Part shown: piece after piece, positions 50,101-61,100 of the stretch | Numbering within the stretch: the first letter of the stretch is position 1 | Layout: each line of letters starts with the position of its first letter | Assembly: GCA_011009095.1 (NCBI GenBank) | Contig: VTPC01002252.1 | Coordinates: 9,637-73,636, forward strand | DNA from: Ignelater luminosus | Taxonomy: Eukaryota; Arthropoda; Insecta; Coleoptera; Elateridae | Length of the DNA stretch: 64,000 nucleotides | Reading direction: 5' to 3' | Made by a program: the position numbers and the translations under genes | Notes under the pieces: generated by a model | The model's input: the letters and a program-made list of their open reading frames with translations, nothing else | What the model was told of the DNA's origin: nothing | Databases searched by the model: none

Positions 50101-53100
50101 ACTCCATGCTCTATCTCGAAAACGACTAATCATACAGAAAAATGAATAGAACCAATCTTATGCTCTACAAGGTTTGTAAGAACCTACAACGACATACGAG
50201 CCATAGGAAGCGAGATATTGGTAAAAAACCGATTTTCGTGACCTTTGACCTTTGGTATCTTGACTAGCGGACACGACATCTTATGAGACTTTTTAGCCCA
50301 TCTTTAGAACGTCGAGACAAAAGTCTATGCAGATTTTCAGCTGTGTATCTTTTATTCCGAGGTTTGGCCTTAATTTCGCCTTATTTTACTGGACTAATAT
50401 CTAAATATTATTTTTAGAGTTTCAACTGAATAATATAAAGCAATCGAGAAACGAGAGAACGCCCTGTACTTGTTACGGCGATTTAAGAGAGCACAAAACC
50501 AACTTTTGTTTATAAATCTTGAGCTTGAATCAAAAGCTTCTCTGTTACACAGGATGGATGTTCTAACATAGATATTCAGCTACAATTTCAATCTTCTACT
50601 TTAGAAAAAAAAAACCCTTGTGATTTGTGGTGCAGAATGCAGAAACTCGGAGTTTATAAATCCAACCTGTATAGCAGAAATATTTCTAGTTTGAAATGAG
50701 CTCTGTATGGTAGCAAATGAAAGCTGGTTCCGGGCTCTTCTAATTAAATTGTGATAACAGTGTGTTCAATTTCAAAAAAAAGAGAAGAATAATGATTTAC
50801 GTTTCTTAACCACCTTATAGAGATGGAAAGGATATCAATGGAGAAAGTTTTAGACATGGCATATTTTGTGGAACTGAACAGAAAATTTTTATAGCGCTTT
50901 TCTCAATTTTTAATAGCTTCAGAAATACAGACAATTGTTTCTCTCTATAGATTCAAAAAAACACTCTACGCGCGAATTGTATACAATTTTTTGGTACCAC
51001 CGTATTTTAAAGAAAATATAAAAAACTTTTGACTTTTAATAAATGACAAATTAAAACATCTGGGAATGCAAAGCAAAACCACAACAAACTCCGTTTTGTT
51101 ACATTTTTCAAATTCTGGCGGCCATTTTGACCATATTTCCAAAGAGTTATCAAAAAACGAAGATACCACGTTGTCTTTAGTATTTGATGTAGAATTCAAA
51201 TCTGAAGTCGAAATTTCAAAATTTAAAGAAAAATGCGGACAGATAGACAGACAGACAGACTTCGCAAATTCAGTAACGACTCCTTCGGAGTTTGTTGAAA
51301 ATATAGTTGACCAAGACGCATCATGAATTTGTTATGCTATCGATATGGTATTATAACATTGATACATCAAATTTATTACAAAGTTTAGCAACTGCCAACT
51401 TTTGGCATGGACTGAGAGTTGTAAAATGCCAACTTTAGAAGTGATCATACAAAACAACATTAACTGAAATTGTTGTTTTCATTTAAATAGAGATAGAACG
51501 TAATCACATTTTTTTAACAAAACGCCTATTGGATTTTGATGCTATCGAAGAGTTCATTTAAAATACTCTCTGATATATGGTTTGTTTTGTTTCAAGAAGT
51601 TATTGAATAAGAAGCAATTTTCATTAGTAATATTCTAAGTGAATGTCAGATTGCCGATAATTTTCACAATATCTTGACATGCACGAAGGATATTTGATTA
51701 AACTATTTTTCGAAGAAAATTTGCAATATAGTACTTCCAAACAAAAAATCGTTTGAAAACCTCAAGAAACGAAAACGCCATTAAATTTGACAGTTGTGTA
51801 ACAGCTGCTATCAGCAGAATTCTCGATAGTTTTCACCAGTGCAATTATCGCTGTAATACGCCTGTAATACTGAATTGGCAGTTTTCTGCAATATCGAATA
51901 AATTTCTAAACTTTAACTTTCTCCGTTATTTCAATTCTTTTGTTTTTTTAATGTAAAGCGTTTGTCAGAAGGTTTATTTTACGTCACACATATCAAAGAA
52001 TAGGTTTTAAATAAAACAACAGGTGAGACTGTTTGGACAGCCAATCCGTATAGAGAGACTGTTGATTCGAAACATGGTATTAAAATGCTAAGGTGTTCTA
52101 TTCGAAAAACTCGAAAGAATTGACTATCTGCGTTTCTTGGTCACCCTGTAAAATAAAATCATTTGGTTAAAACTTCAATAATTGCTTTTCAAGAACAGGA
52201 GTCAAACTTTACTTATGTAGAAAGTTAGAAACTTCTTTTATGAATACAGAACAAATCGAAACATTCAAGATTTTGTAACAAACAGTTGAATAAGGCCAAA
52301 ACGTTCAGATCTTGACCAATGCAATGTTGTATTGTTCTAATCAGCGATCAGTCAAAAGTAAATAAATGTTAAGGCAGGTAGGGCGTTGTACTTCTACAAT
52401 AGGTCATTATAGCAAGCTCTTATGGGACACTCTGTATAATTCAAAATAATTTTAAAATATTGAATATCAAATTCACAGGAGTTGGAACAGCTTGTGTACT
52501 GTATAGGGTGATTAGAGCTTCGTTGATTAGCCTATACCTCTTCTGGTTTTAAAAATAAAGCAAAGATGTGAAGATTCAACTACTTTGCTACCTAAAATTA
52601 TTTTTCTAAGTTCTTTTAGCATAAAGGCAAAAAATGTTTAAAACGCGACACTTCTGCGTTAACTAACAAGACTTAACTATTGCTGTTCGGAAATAGCAAA
52701 CATTGAAATTCCATTGTAACCACTCTGTATAATTAAATTGACCATCGACTATAAACTTGAACATTAACAGTTAACACATAATGAAACTCTACCCTAAATA
52801 TACAATTATGATTAAGGTGTGAATAACTTCATATCTTACTAATAAGACTACAACAAGGTCGAAACGGTCTGTTTTGGAGTAGACTAACGACTGTCAAACG
52901 CAGTCTAAAATGACGGGTTTTCATTTTTGCAAGAAGATTTTTAGTGTAAATTGATAAAATTTTAAAACACCCAGCATATGACTGTAGTATTTCAGATATG
53001 TAACTTTCAATGAACTGCCAATGAACCCAACAGTTACTGACCAGTTTAAAAATCTACCGATATTGAGACTTCAGTCAGTACGGTTTACAAAAGAGAGTAT

Positions 53101-54157
53101 TTTGAATACTTCCATGCAGAGTTTGCATATTCAACAATAGTTGAAAAATAGCAAAGAAGCTTGCAATCATAGGAATGTAGTTGAACTTGTTTTCTCACTT
53201 GGCTTCAGATTAATAGAAAACTAAAGGAAATTGAAAAAAAATCAATAAAATAAAATTGATCTCTTTTTCCATCGATTTCAAGACACATACCTTAAATATC
53301 ACAAGTGTTTTTTGAACACTGCTCATGAATATCATGTAAAAGAAGAAAGGAAATAGATCAATAAAAATATATATAAATGTGCAAAACAAGGAACAACCAG
53401 AAAAGGTAGTGGATTAATCGAACGTGTACGTATTTGATTTCTTTATTGATTATTCACTCAAAACTGAAGTTAAAAGAATGGAATTCCTGCAATATTAAAT
53501 CAAAAACTATGTATGCATGTATTGTTCGTTTGACAAGTTTTAAGACTGAATAATCTGGAAATTATTAGTTAAAAGCAAAACAAAACAGGCAAGAACAGAG
53601 TTCAGTATAAGTTACGATATGAAATTACCAAATTACCAAAGAATTTAAATAAAAAATTTGCCTAGACGTCCCGTCAGATTACTGTCACTACTATTATAAT
53701 AACCTACCCGCCGCTCTGTCATTAAGAAATGTTGTCATTCTTTTACCGAAATCTATATGAACAAGCATATTGTTTTACAACTACTTTTATAAGCAATTTG
53801 CTAAATGAAATATATAGTTATCATCTACTGCAATATTATTAAACAGCATCATGATAAAATCTCAAGGATTTTTTTATTTTTTAAATCAAAAAACAATTTT
53901 GTAAACAAGTTTTGACATTAAAAAAATAATCAAAAATTTATTTCAATATTTCCAATTTTCCTTATACTTTCACTAAAATAATAATTAAAAGAAAACAAAC
54001 TTACCGAATATTCCTCAGTAGTAATCATTTTTGTCCACTTTTCCATTTTCATTTTTAATGTTTTTGTAAGATAGTTCAAGAGAAATTCGAGTCGAAGATC
54101 TTCATCGTCTCCTTTCTTATCTTTCTTTTCATCTTTCTTATCCTTCTTATCCCCCAT
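33602..54157 (-). CDS. Dhc93AB-like: Axonemal outer-arm dynein beta heavy chain, copy B (complete, 8 exons)
   Basis: Tandem paralogue of copy A, with the same role as a ciliary/flagellar outer-arm motor subunit. Splice model (minus strand): 54157-54005, 47805-47464, 47408-45596, 45542-45241, 45183-43981, 43780-43208, 42939-41227, 41167-33602. Exons sum to 13665 nt, or 4554 residues. All seven introns match copy A in position and phase. P-loops of AAA1-AAA4 are at about 1938, 2219, 2546 and 2893. No stop or frameshift. The motor is almost copy A (3 differences in the first 100 residues from MNPGYAG), but exon 2 differs at 26 of 114 residues. Introns differ: intron 1 is 6.2 kb here and intron 3 only 53 nt. 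It lies upstream of copy A in transcription direction. Confidence 0.93.
41227..42939 (-). CDS. Copy B exon 7: linker and start of AAA1
   Basis: 571 codons starting [14 protein letters not shown] and ending FST at ACG|GTAAGC. The linker and AAA1 motifs [16 protein letters not shown] and CFDEFNRIS are intact. Same length as copy A exon 7. Confidence 0.94.
43208..43780 (-). CDS. Copy B exon 6: tail-to-linker region
   Basis: 191 codons starting [16 protein letters not shown] and ending QATK at AAG|GTTAGC. Colinear with copy A, sharing [15 protein letters not shown] and [13 protein letters not shown]. Introns 5 and 6 here (200 and 268 nt) are longer than in copy A (70 and 71 nt). Confidence 0.9.
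43981..45183 (-). CDS. Copy B exon 5: Lys-rich insert and tail
   Basis: 401 codons starting [11 protein letters not shown]. The first 65 residues or so are Lys/Glu-rich low-complexity sequence ([18 protein letters not shown]), different in detail from copy A's insert. Normal tail resumes at [10 protein letters not shown] second acidic patch ([14 protein letters not shown]) is longer than in copy A. Donor AAG|GTAAAA. Confidence 0.9.
45184..45240 (-). other. Copy B intron 4: 57 nt, in frame and stop-free
   Basis: The intron starts GTAAGT and ends TTGCAG. It is a multiple of three without a stop codon, so retaining it would add 19 residues ([19 protein letters not shown]) to the tail. The homologous copy A intron has an early TAA. 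Splicing is favoured because the sites are strong and the exon ends align with copy A. Confidence 0.8.
45241..45542 (-). CDS. Copy B exon 4: tail, ending in an acidic run
   Basis: 302 nt after a 53-nt intron (acceptor TTTTGTAG|AT). Encodes [18 protein letters not shown], the [10 protein letters not shown] block, and ends in a Glu run shorter than copy A's. The donor is GAG|GTAAGT. Confidence 0.88.
45596..47408 (-). CDS. Copy B exon 3: dynein tail, DHC_N1 region
   Basis: 1813 nt, starting [13 protein letters not shown] and ending in phase 1 at GATA|GTAAGT. Tail sequence colinear with copy A exon 3 without length change, but with many substitutions (for example the region around [20 protein letters not shown]). 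Confidence 0.92.
47464..47805 (-). CDS. Copy B exon 2: N-terminal tail
   Basis: 114 codons, acceptor TTCTAG|CGATTA and donor CAA|GTAAAT (a weaker donor than in copy A). [16 protein letters not shown] aligns with copy A. Of the exons compared, this is among the most diverged between the paralogues. Confidence 0.9.
49477..50425. mobile_element. Foldback element with long inverted arms
   Basis: Two arms of roughly 330 bp (about 49477-49800 and 50094-50425) are imperfect inverted repeats around a 290-bp centre. Matching pairs include GTCAAAGGTCACGAAAATCG (near 49620) with its reverse complement near 50240, and GTAAAATAAGG near the outer ends. No coding capacity. The superfamily is unknown. Confidence 0.8.
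51056..51314 (+). repeat. Dispersed repeat copy 1, with GACA tract
   Basis: Begins ACATCTGGGAATGCAAAGCA, includes GGCCATTTTGACCATATTTC, a (GACA)n tract near 51237-51260, and ends around CCTTCGGAGTTTGTTGA. Homologous to 54836-55185 in the same orientation. The open frame through it looks incidental. Confidence 0.75.
52497..52733. mobile_element. Possible small MITE
   Basis: A short inverted terminal similarity (TATAGGGTGATTA at the left, TACAGAGTGGTTA on the reverse of the right end; 10 of 13 match) encloses about 235 bp. A further CACTCTGTATAATT occurs near 52422. Weak evidence. Confidence 0.3.
54005..54157 (-). CDS. Copy B exon 1: Lys/Asp-rich N-terminus
   Basis: 51 codons starting [20 protein letters not shown] and then matching copy A exon 1 ([11 protein letters not shown]). 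Donor TCG|GTAAGT, phase 0. The KKDxK-type repeat makes it eight residues longer than copy A. The start is supported by the conserved upstream block. Confidence 0.88.
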
Positions 54158-54290
54158 TTTTATTTTCGTTTATAGCGTGGCACTTATCATGTCTGTATTT
54201 GGCGGCTTTTGAAGTGTTTATTTACGAATAATAACGCCTAGCAACGCGGTCGATATTGCTTGAAATTGACAACCCATGATATGTGGTGCG
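54158..54290 (-). promoter_or_regulatory. Conserved 5' UTR/promoter block of copy B
   Basis: Aligns with 21703-21835 upstream of copy A: GTGGCACTT, GGCGGCTTTT, TGTTTATTTA and TAGCAACG followed by GGTC, at near-identical distances from the start codon. Confidence 0.65.
54239..54246 (-). promoter_or_regulatory. Putative RFX X-box half-site, copy B
   Basis: TAGCAACG on the plus strand, 82 nt upstream of the start codon, in a fuller but imperfect X-box context (AACGCC, one base, AGCAAC). Equivalent in position to the copy A site. Confidence 0.5.
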
Positions 54291-54835
54291 AATTACCTAA
54301 CGAGTTGGAAATAATGGATTCGTACGTGGACTTTTCACAGCTGTTCTTGTAGAGTCTATTCAAAATTAGATTGTTACAAAAGCGTTATCAGCCAGTTTTA
54401 TTAAATAACTACCTATCTGTTTGTTCATTCAAATATTGAATTTTCAACTAAAATACTGCTTGCGAAACCTTAAATGAAAATCTTTAACACTAATTGGGAT
54501 ATTTACCGGAGAGTTAACTGAGCTGGTACTAGAAAGATTAGTTTTTTAATTAGAAGTTTCATGATTAAAGGAAGCCTGGCCATATAGCGCAAAACGCTAA
54601 AGCGTACTCCTTTTAAGAAAAGCTCTTTCGTTTTAATTTCATAAAAATGAAACTGAATATGCATACAATAGTTACATCTTTGTTTATATATCGAACTTTG
54701 TAGATGGAAGAAAGCATATTTACAAATATTTTTCATATTAATGTTTTACTATTAAGTGTACACATTCAGAGTTATTTGCAATGGTCTTTCTTCTCAATTG
54801 AATTAGACAGTTTATACAGGAGGTCAACAAAAAAA

Positions 54836-55185
54836 AACATCTGGAAATGCAAAACATAACCACAACGAACTCCGTTTTTTTCTTTCAGCGGCCATTTTGA
54901 CCATATTCCCGAGGTGATATCATAAAACTAAAAGTATACGTGTTTCTTATTTTTTTATGTAAAACACGATTCTAAAGTAAAAACAAAATTTTTAATTTTT
55001 TTTTTAAATTTTGGCGGGCATTTTGACCATGTTTCCGAAGAGATATCAAAGAACAAAGACACCACGTGTTCTTCAGATTTTGATGTAGAATCCAAATCCG
55101 AAGTCAAAATTCCAAAATTGCGGACAGACAGACAGACTGCAAATTCAGCAATGATCCCTTTCGGAGTTCGTTGATAATATAACCA
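54836..55185 (+). repeat. Dispersed repeat copy 2, with internal duplication
   Basis: Homologous to 51056-51314, starting ACATCTGGAAATGCAAAACA and ending CTTTCGGAGTTCGTTGA with a GACAGACAGAC tract. The segment CATTTTGACCAT(A/G)TT occurs twice, separated by about 120 bp, so part of the repeat is duplicated or interrupted. It lies about 680 bp upstream of the copy B start codon. Confidence 0.75.
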
Positions 55186-58100
55186 ATAAATTTTGCTGTA
55201 GCATTTAAAAAATTTAACTGTCTTTTTAAGTGTACACATGAATAAAACACTGACTTTTCCCCTTTTTTTGTTATTAATGTAGTTTTGTTTCAGCAACTCG
55301 ATATTTTTATAAATGGCTTGAATAGACCCAACAGAGATACACTTGACACTAAAAAGTCCGAGTGGTTCTTGGCTACGTTTAGAAAATCATATTAATCCAA
55401 AACTTGATTAGGCAAAAGACCAACCATTTAAGAAAACCAGATCATTGCAGAAAACCCAAACAATTGTTTATAAGCATACTTTTTAAAGATGGGTCAGTGT
55501 TTGAGTACCTATACTTGAAATTTGATAAATAATAGACGCTATGCAAAACTGTTCAACAGTACAGTGTCGCCCAAACAAACTCTAGTTGAGAAGAATATTT
55601 TGTGTTACGTCTCTGATAAAACGTGTATCTTTCAACGAAACAATGTTCCAATCCATACCAAGAATCTGCAAAACGTACGATTTAGGGGTAAGCAAATAGA
55701 TCTCAGAGCGTTAATCTAGATCCCATATAGATCTCTTTCGCACTAAAAAAACTGGAACGGTAACGACTAAATTACATTAAAGTTCTTTGTAGCTAAAAAC
55801 CAAAAAGAACTCCAAATCTTGAAAACATATAATGAAAATATACAAGGTGTAAACAAATAACATCGACAAATTGATAGGGTAGATTCGTGATGACTAGACA
55901 TTAAACAAGTGTTTTCTCCAATGAAACTTATAATCGATTCAATCCAGTAATAGAGTGATTAGGCTTTGAAGTTGCATGCAGACTTGTAAACTTTCGGGTG
56001 CATTGTCATTACTTATCAACATATCAAGATCTCTTGTCTCGTCATCTATTTCATTGCTCCATGACGCTCTAGGTCTTTCTTGTTTTCTTCTATTTGTTGG
56101 ATACGAGTTAGTTATCATATTTACCTATCACGTACTCTTCTAACATGACCGTATCACAACAACATTCTTTTCTCGATATAATCTATTTAGCCCTTTTCTA
56201 TACTCAGTTTCCTTCTGATATGTGTTTGCTTAAAATATGACACTTGCAAAATTTAATTGAAAGACAATGGCATTCCTGAAAGTATTCGTGTTTGTGTTGT
56301 TTTAGTTGTAAAAGGATGTATAAGTGAGGGAAAGAAAACTAACAGTCACCAAAGTAGTTAGAGAAAGGGAGTACCCCCAAAACTGCGCTAAAGGTAGATA
56401 AAGATCTGTTTGCTTGCCATACAGTAGGTTTTAGATGAAAAGATATTAGAACATTTAGTTTTTTGAGAAACATGAAAATTGGAAAGGCAATCAACTTACC
56501 ACTTGAGACTATTAGGAGTATAGAAAGATATGACGATTATCTACCTATTTCTTGTAGAGAATGGGAGAAAGACATAACATATTAATATTAAAGAGGTTCA
56601 AGTTAGGAGAAAAACGTCCATAAAAGCAGAAATGGTTTCAATAAGCTTTATTTCTGTGTTCAGTTGATTAGAAAGATTTCAATGACTTTGGTTTATTGAA
56701 AGGGGGGAAATTGCACTAATCTCTCTTTGAGGTATACGAAAAAGAATCCATTTGCCTGCCATGTTAGTTAGGGAACGGAAACGTGGCTTAGAAGGCATAA
56801 ATTTCGAAAAGCATTTGCTTTTGTGGTAAGTAGCAAGAAGGTAAGAATCCTTGAAGAGCACGAAAACTGGAAAAGCATGCAATTCGTAGTAATATGCAAA
56901 TATGATGAACATTTTACAGGTCTGTTATAACTGGGCTAAGATTCTCTCGTTTGTGTAATTTTACATAAACCAAGTATCACGTTCAGCTGTCTTCCATTCA
57001 ATCAGACTCATAAACAAGAAACCAAATCAAGCTCTATGAACATTATTGGTAACTATCCAAACGTGCACCCCCGTATCCTAGCCAGGATATAGTAAGACTA
57101 AATATCACTTTCAGCAGCTATCTGAAAGGTGATGCGAATGTGCACCCTTCGAGATGTAAGACCTAATATCCTTCCTAGGTGATTTTATCCTCCTCAGTCC
57201 CGTCTGTAAGGAATCAGGAAATATCTAAATTGTGACGCAGATCTCCAGAAAGCTTTCCGCTCACGTCGTTTTGTTTGTATAAGTCTACTTGAGGCTTAAT
57301 TTATATTACTAACAGTCGTGCCAACATAAGTACTGGGGCTGGTTAAACCTTACTAAAAGTTACAAAACTGGCAGTCGAAAAAAATAAGAATTTACTAAAC
57401 AGCGTTACCTTTTATAGTTTAGAATCCTCATTTCATAAACATTCTGGGTGGTCATAGATTTTAAAACCACACCTCTACATCTAGGTGAAGATTATAACGT
57501 TTAGCAAAAAACGAAATACAAAGTTAATAACTGTCAGAGGAAATAAACCCAGTTATTACAGAAAAGTCTGCTCGAATACTTTAGGTTACAAAAATCTACA
57601 AAAGACTGAAAAAAGAAAGAAAGAAAATAAAAAACGCGGCATCGAAAAGATTGGGTTGCCTTCCTGTGCAGACTACATCGTAATGAGGACACCTAGAAAA
57701 CAGCAGCTAGAATTGACAATGATAATAAAGTAGGTAGATACTAAAAACATGAAAAGAACACGATATTTTAAATTTAGGAAGAAATGAAAATTTTTATTAT
57801 TTAAGATGTCGGATAAGAGACGAGATTAGTGAATTTAAAATTATAAGTAAGAAAAAAAAGAAGTTTTGGAGTCATTATTATTACTAGAACAAGGTATTAT
57901 AAACATAAAATCCAGCAAGAAAATTTGCTGTAAAATTCTGAGAGAGCCTAGATTATCTCTGCTTTTTATGAAAGCAACGCCAACGTTCGACAATGATGTT
58001 TCATACACCCTTCTAAAAAATGCCAAAAGCAAATGATTTCATGTAGTATTGTTGGTTAGAATTAATATTAATTTGATCGCGGCTTTGCGGGTAGCTTTTT

Positions 58101-61100
58101 GATAGTTTTAATTTCATTTAATTAAAATCTAACAACAGTTTTTAAATAAACACACACATTTCATATGAATTAATTGGAAACCGTCAATATTTTAAATTGA
58201 ATTTTTTGCTTTGCTTTTTGAACATGTTTTATTGAACAAATTTGATGGTAAACATTGTTATATTTTTAGTATCAGTTAACAAGCCTTTTATGAACTGAAA
58301 TAACAATTTGCGGGAAATTCTTTCTTGAAACAATATTAAAATAGCCTGAAGCGCAGTAACTCAAGTGTTAAACACCCTAATATACAAACACGACTGGCAT
58401 TGAAACACATAATTGAAATCAAAGTTGAAATTACTTTGTAAGTTTATAATAACCGGAATTAGCTATAAACAATTTTCAATTATAGTGACAGGTCTCATTT
58501 TACGAACTGCTTATTACATTTTACCGCGTCTTAGAAGTTAGAACTTTTGACTTGTAATCAACAGAATGATCAACACAAGGACAAGGAAAGTAAATATTCC
58601 CGAATTTACCATTAATAATTTGGTTGCTTTGAGTTGTAGTGTTCTCTTAAACATTGATAAAGCAACATTACAAACTTCTACAGTGCTTGCTAATTAAGAT
58701 ACACACTAGTGAAAGGAGGGTATACATCATCAAATTTATTAACCTTAATACAAACAACTTCCTATTAAACCTTTCTACATGCGATTAATGTTTTGTATAA
58801 TTCAAGGAAATAAACGAGACTTCGCATCATAATCTCAAATTCCCTTTTGTTAAGAATGATCAAAATACACCTGTACATGCATTATATTCAAAATAAAATA
58901 AAATGACTTTTCATGCTTTTTACAATCTCTACCATTACAGCTACCCAAGGTAGAAAAATTACTGTTATAACAACGTTCACATTACCTCGACTTCATATTC
59001 TTCGGAGCGCTTTTCTTGCAAATTTAATGATGAACATTTCATTATCATAAAATAATGGATCTTGAAAGTTTGGAAAACTCAAGGTTTACTTCTAGGAATA
59101 ACATCAGACAATTAGTCATTAGTCACCGAAGATAGCAAAGCATGGATGTATGTATTTGCTCGCTTACTGCCTTTGACGGCCCGTGAAGTGTTTTGTCTGA
59201 GGAAACCACACCACTATTCATGCTGACGCGCGTATTCTTCGACAAAGTTATCAGTTTGCTAACTTAATTTTCAGAACAATATTATACAGGGCGCGTCGGC
59301 ACTTAACTTAAGAAGCTTGCTAATATTTTAAAATAACCAAAAGTATTTGTAATTCTGTTAACTCATTTTTTGTGCAAACAAACTTCAGATTTAAAGCTCA
59401 AATAGAAAACGAAACGAATTCATTGAAGTGCGAAATTCATTCGGACTATTTTTCTGGAAATTTTCAAATAAATCAAATTACTTGATTTTTAAAACAAAAT
59501 TTAAAACCAACGTTTACACACTTCACAGTGTACTTTATCCATACCCTTTACAAGAAGTTGACAATTCCCCTCATATACTCATGGTTTAGTAGACATGAAC
59601 ATCATAAAAAGATCTTTCTTATCTTTCAAGAAAACCGACCGTAACAGTGTATTTACACTACTTTTGTTTTTGAATCTTGTGTTTTTTCCTCGCATCCAGA
59701 CTCTTTTCCATGGTCAAACTTTTGAAATCCCAAATTAAAGTTTTACAACGATGTAGCTGTCTCTCTTCTCAGAACTTTTTTTCATTATTCCATCACAGAG
59801 TTCTGTATATAGTTTTTCAATAGACCTAAAAATACTAAATCAGTAGTATGATGTGAACAAACTTTATCCATATGCGCTTCCAAATAAAAAAAAACTTGAA
59901 GATATAATTTTAATACTTCGATTTCACAAGTGTTGCACTATCATCGATAGAATTTCGGTTGATGTATGTTGGGAGGGTTTGATCCTTAAATTTAAATTTG
60001 GATTACACCATTGGCCAATCAAACCGACCTTAGAACCTCAAGATTACTTGCCAATTTTGATGAGATTTCCTTGTTGACAGCAACTGAAGGTGCAAAAGGG
60101 TACACCATAGATTATAGCTACGTTACTGTAGAAGTACCTTACATTCACCTATTTTCACTTTCAAAGCTCATTTTTGTCAAGAGATTTTTAGTACTGGCCC
60201 TTTTTCCAACCAAGTCATGTGGTTCAGTAGTTAAGGTGCTACGTTTACCCTACTGCTGTTTCTTAAAATATTTAGATAAGCAACTTGATATCAAGTTCAC
60301 TGTGGAAATTCAGGCTAATGGTCTTCTTTCGTCTTTCACGATACACCTATCAAAATTGAAAACTTTACAATTTTATTGTACTGACTGAAACGAGTTAATC
60401 AACCCCAAGATAGGCATTCTTGAGGTATCTATGAATATAAGCTTGTTTAGCTTTTCGATGGGATTTAAATTAGAACTTTAGGTAAACAGTCATAAGATTT
60501 ACTGACGGTATGAATGAGGGTGTTGTTTTGCTCAAAAGTACACTTTTACCAAAAACTCTTTCTTCAAATGCACCTCACTGGATTTGAGTAAACTCAAACC
60601 CGTGGCTATTATTGATATTGGCCAAAATCATAGTTGAAGATTACTTTTTACTTTTTAATTGTGTAATTCGGGAAAACGTCTTTACGGTTCTAAAAGAGTT
60701 TTATACATTTAATTTCAATATAGGGATTCCGGTTTACTATGCCATACTTACATGCTTACCAATCAGTTTTTCAACTTCGAGAGACCAATTGTGTTTTTAA
60801 CTAGACTTTTCTCATCAGACAGTTTAAAATCCAAATAAAATTATAACCAAGGTTTTAAACCCAGAATATTATCTTAGATAAACTGCATTAAGTAAGAAAC
60901 TTTTCTGTAGTGTTGATACTTTTCTTGTAACACCAAACAAGGTTTGAAACTTGACTCATGGGTAGAGACTATAGAAAGTTAGGCTATGGATTTGAGAATC
61001 TGGGAGTAATAGGCTAAACCAAGCTTGAGCAAAGAGAGATGAAAAAAATTAAGCTTCTTGGCCCAGTCAAAGGTGTAGCTGTTTCTTTTTTGATAAAACC

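Larger units (their letters stand above)
47806..54004 (-). other. Copy B intron 1, expanded to 6.2 kb
   Basis: 6199-nt phase-0 intron with GTAAGT donor and TTCTAG acceptor. It contains a foldback element (49477-50425), one copy of a GACA-associated dispersed repeat (51056-51314) and a possible small MITE (52497-52733). The rest (47806-49476, 50426-51055, 51315-52496 and 52734-54004) shows nothing recognisable. Confidence 0.88.

Noticed and set aside
48925..50145. Small open frames in copy B intron 1 as possible nested host genes
   Set aside because: Short, domain-free, and partly inside the foldback element.
51066..51326. 86-residue plus-strand open frame in copy B intron 1
   Set aside because: It lies entirely in a dispersed repeat; the second repeat copy does not keep the frame.
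874..54157. Copies A and B as allelic haplotypes wrongly placed in tandem
   Set aside because: Tail divergence (26 of 114 residues in exon 2), different intron lengths and unrelated intergenic DNA are too large for alleles; coverage analysis would settle it.
60011..60388. 125-residue plus-strand open frame
   Set aside because: No recognisable domain, no clear splice partners and no similarity to nearby elements; likely chance.
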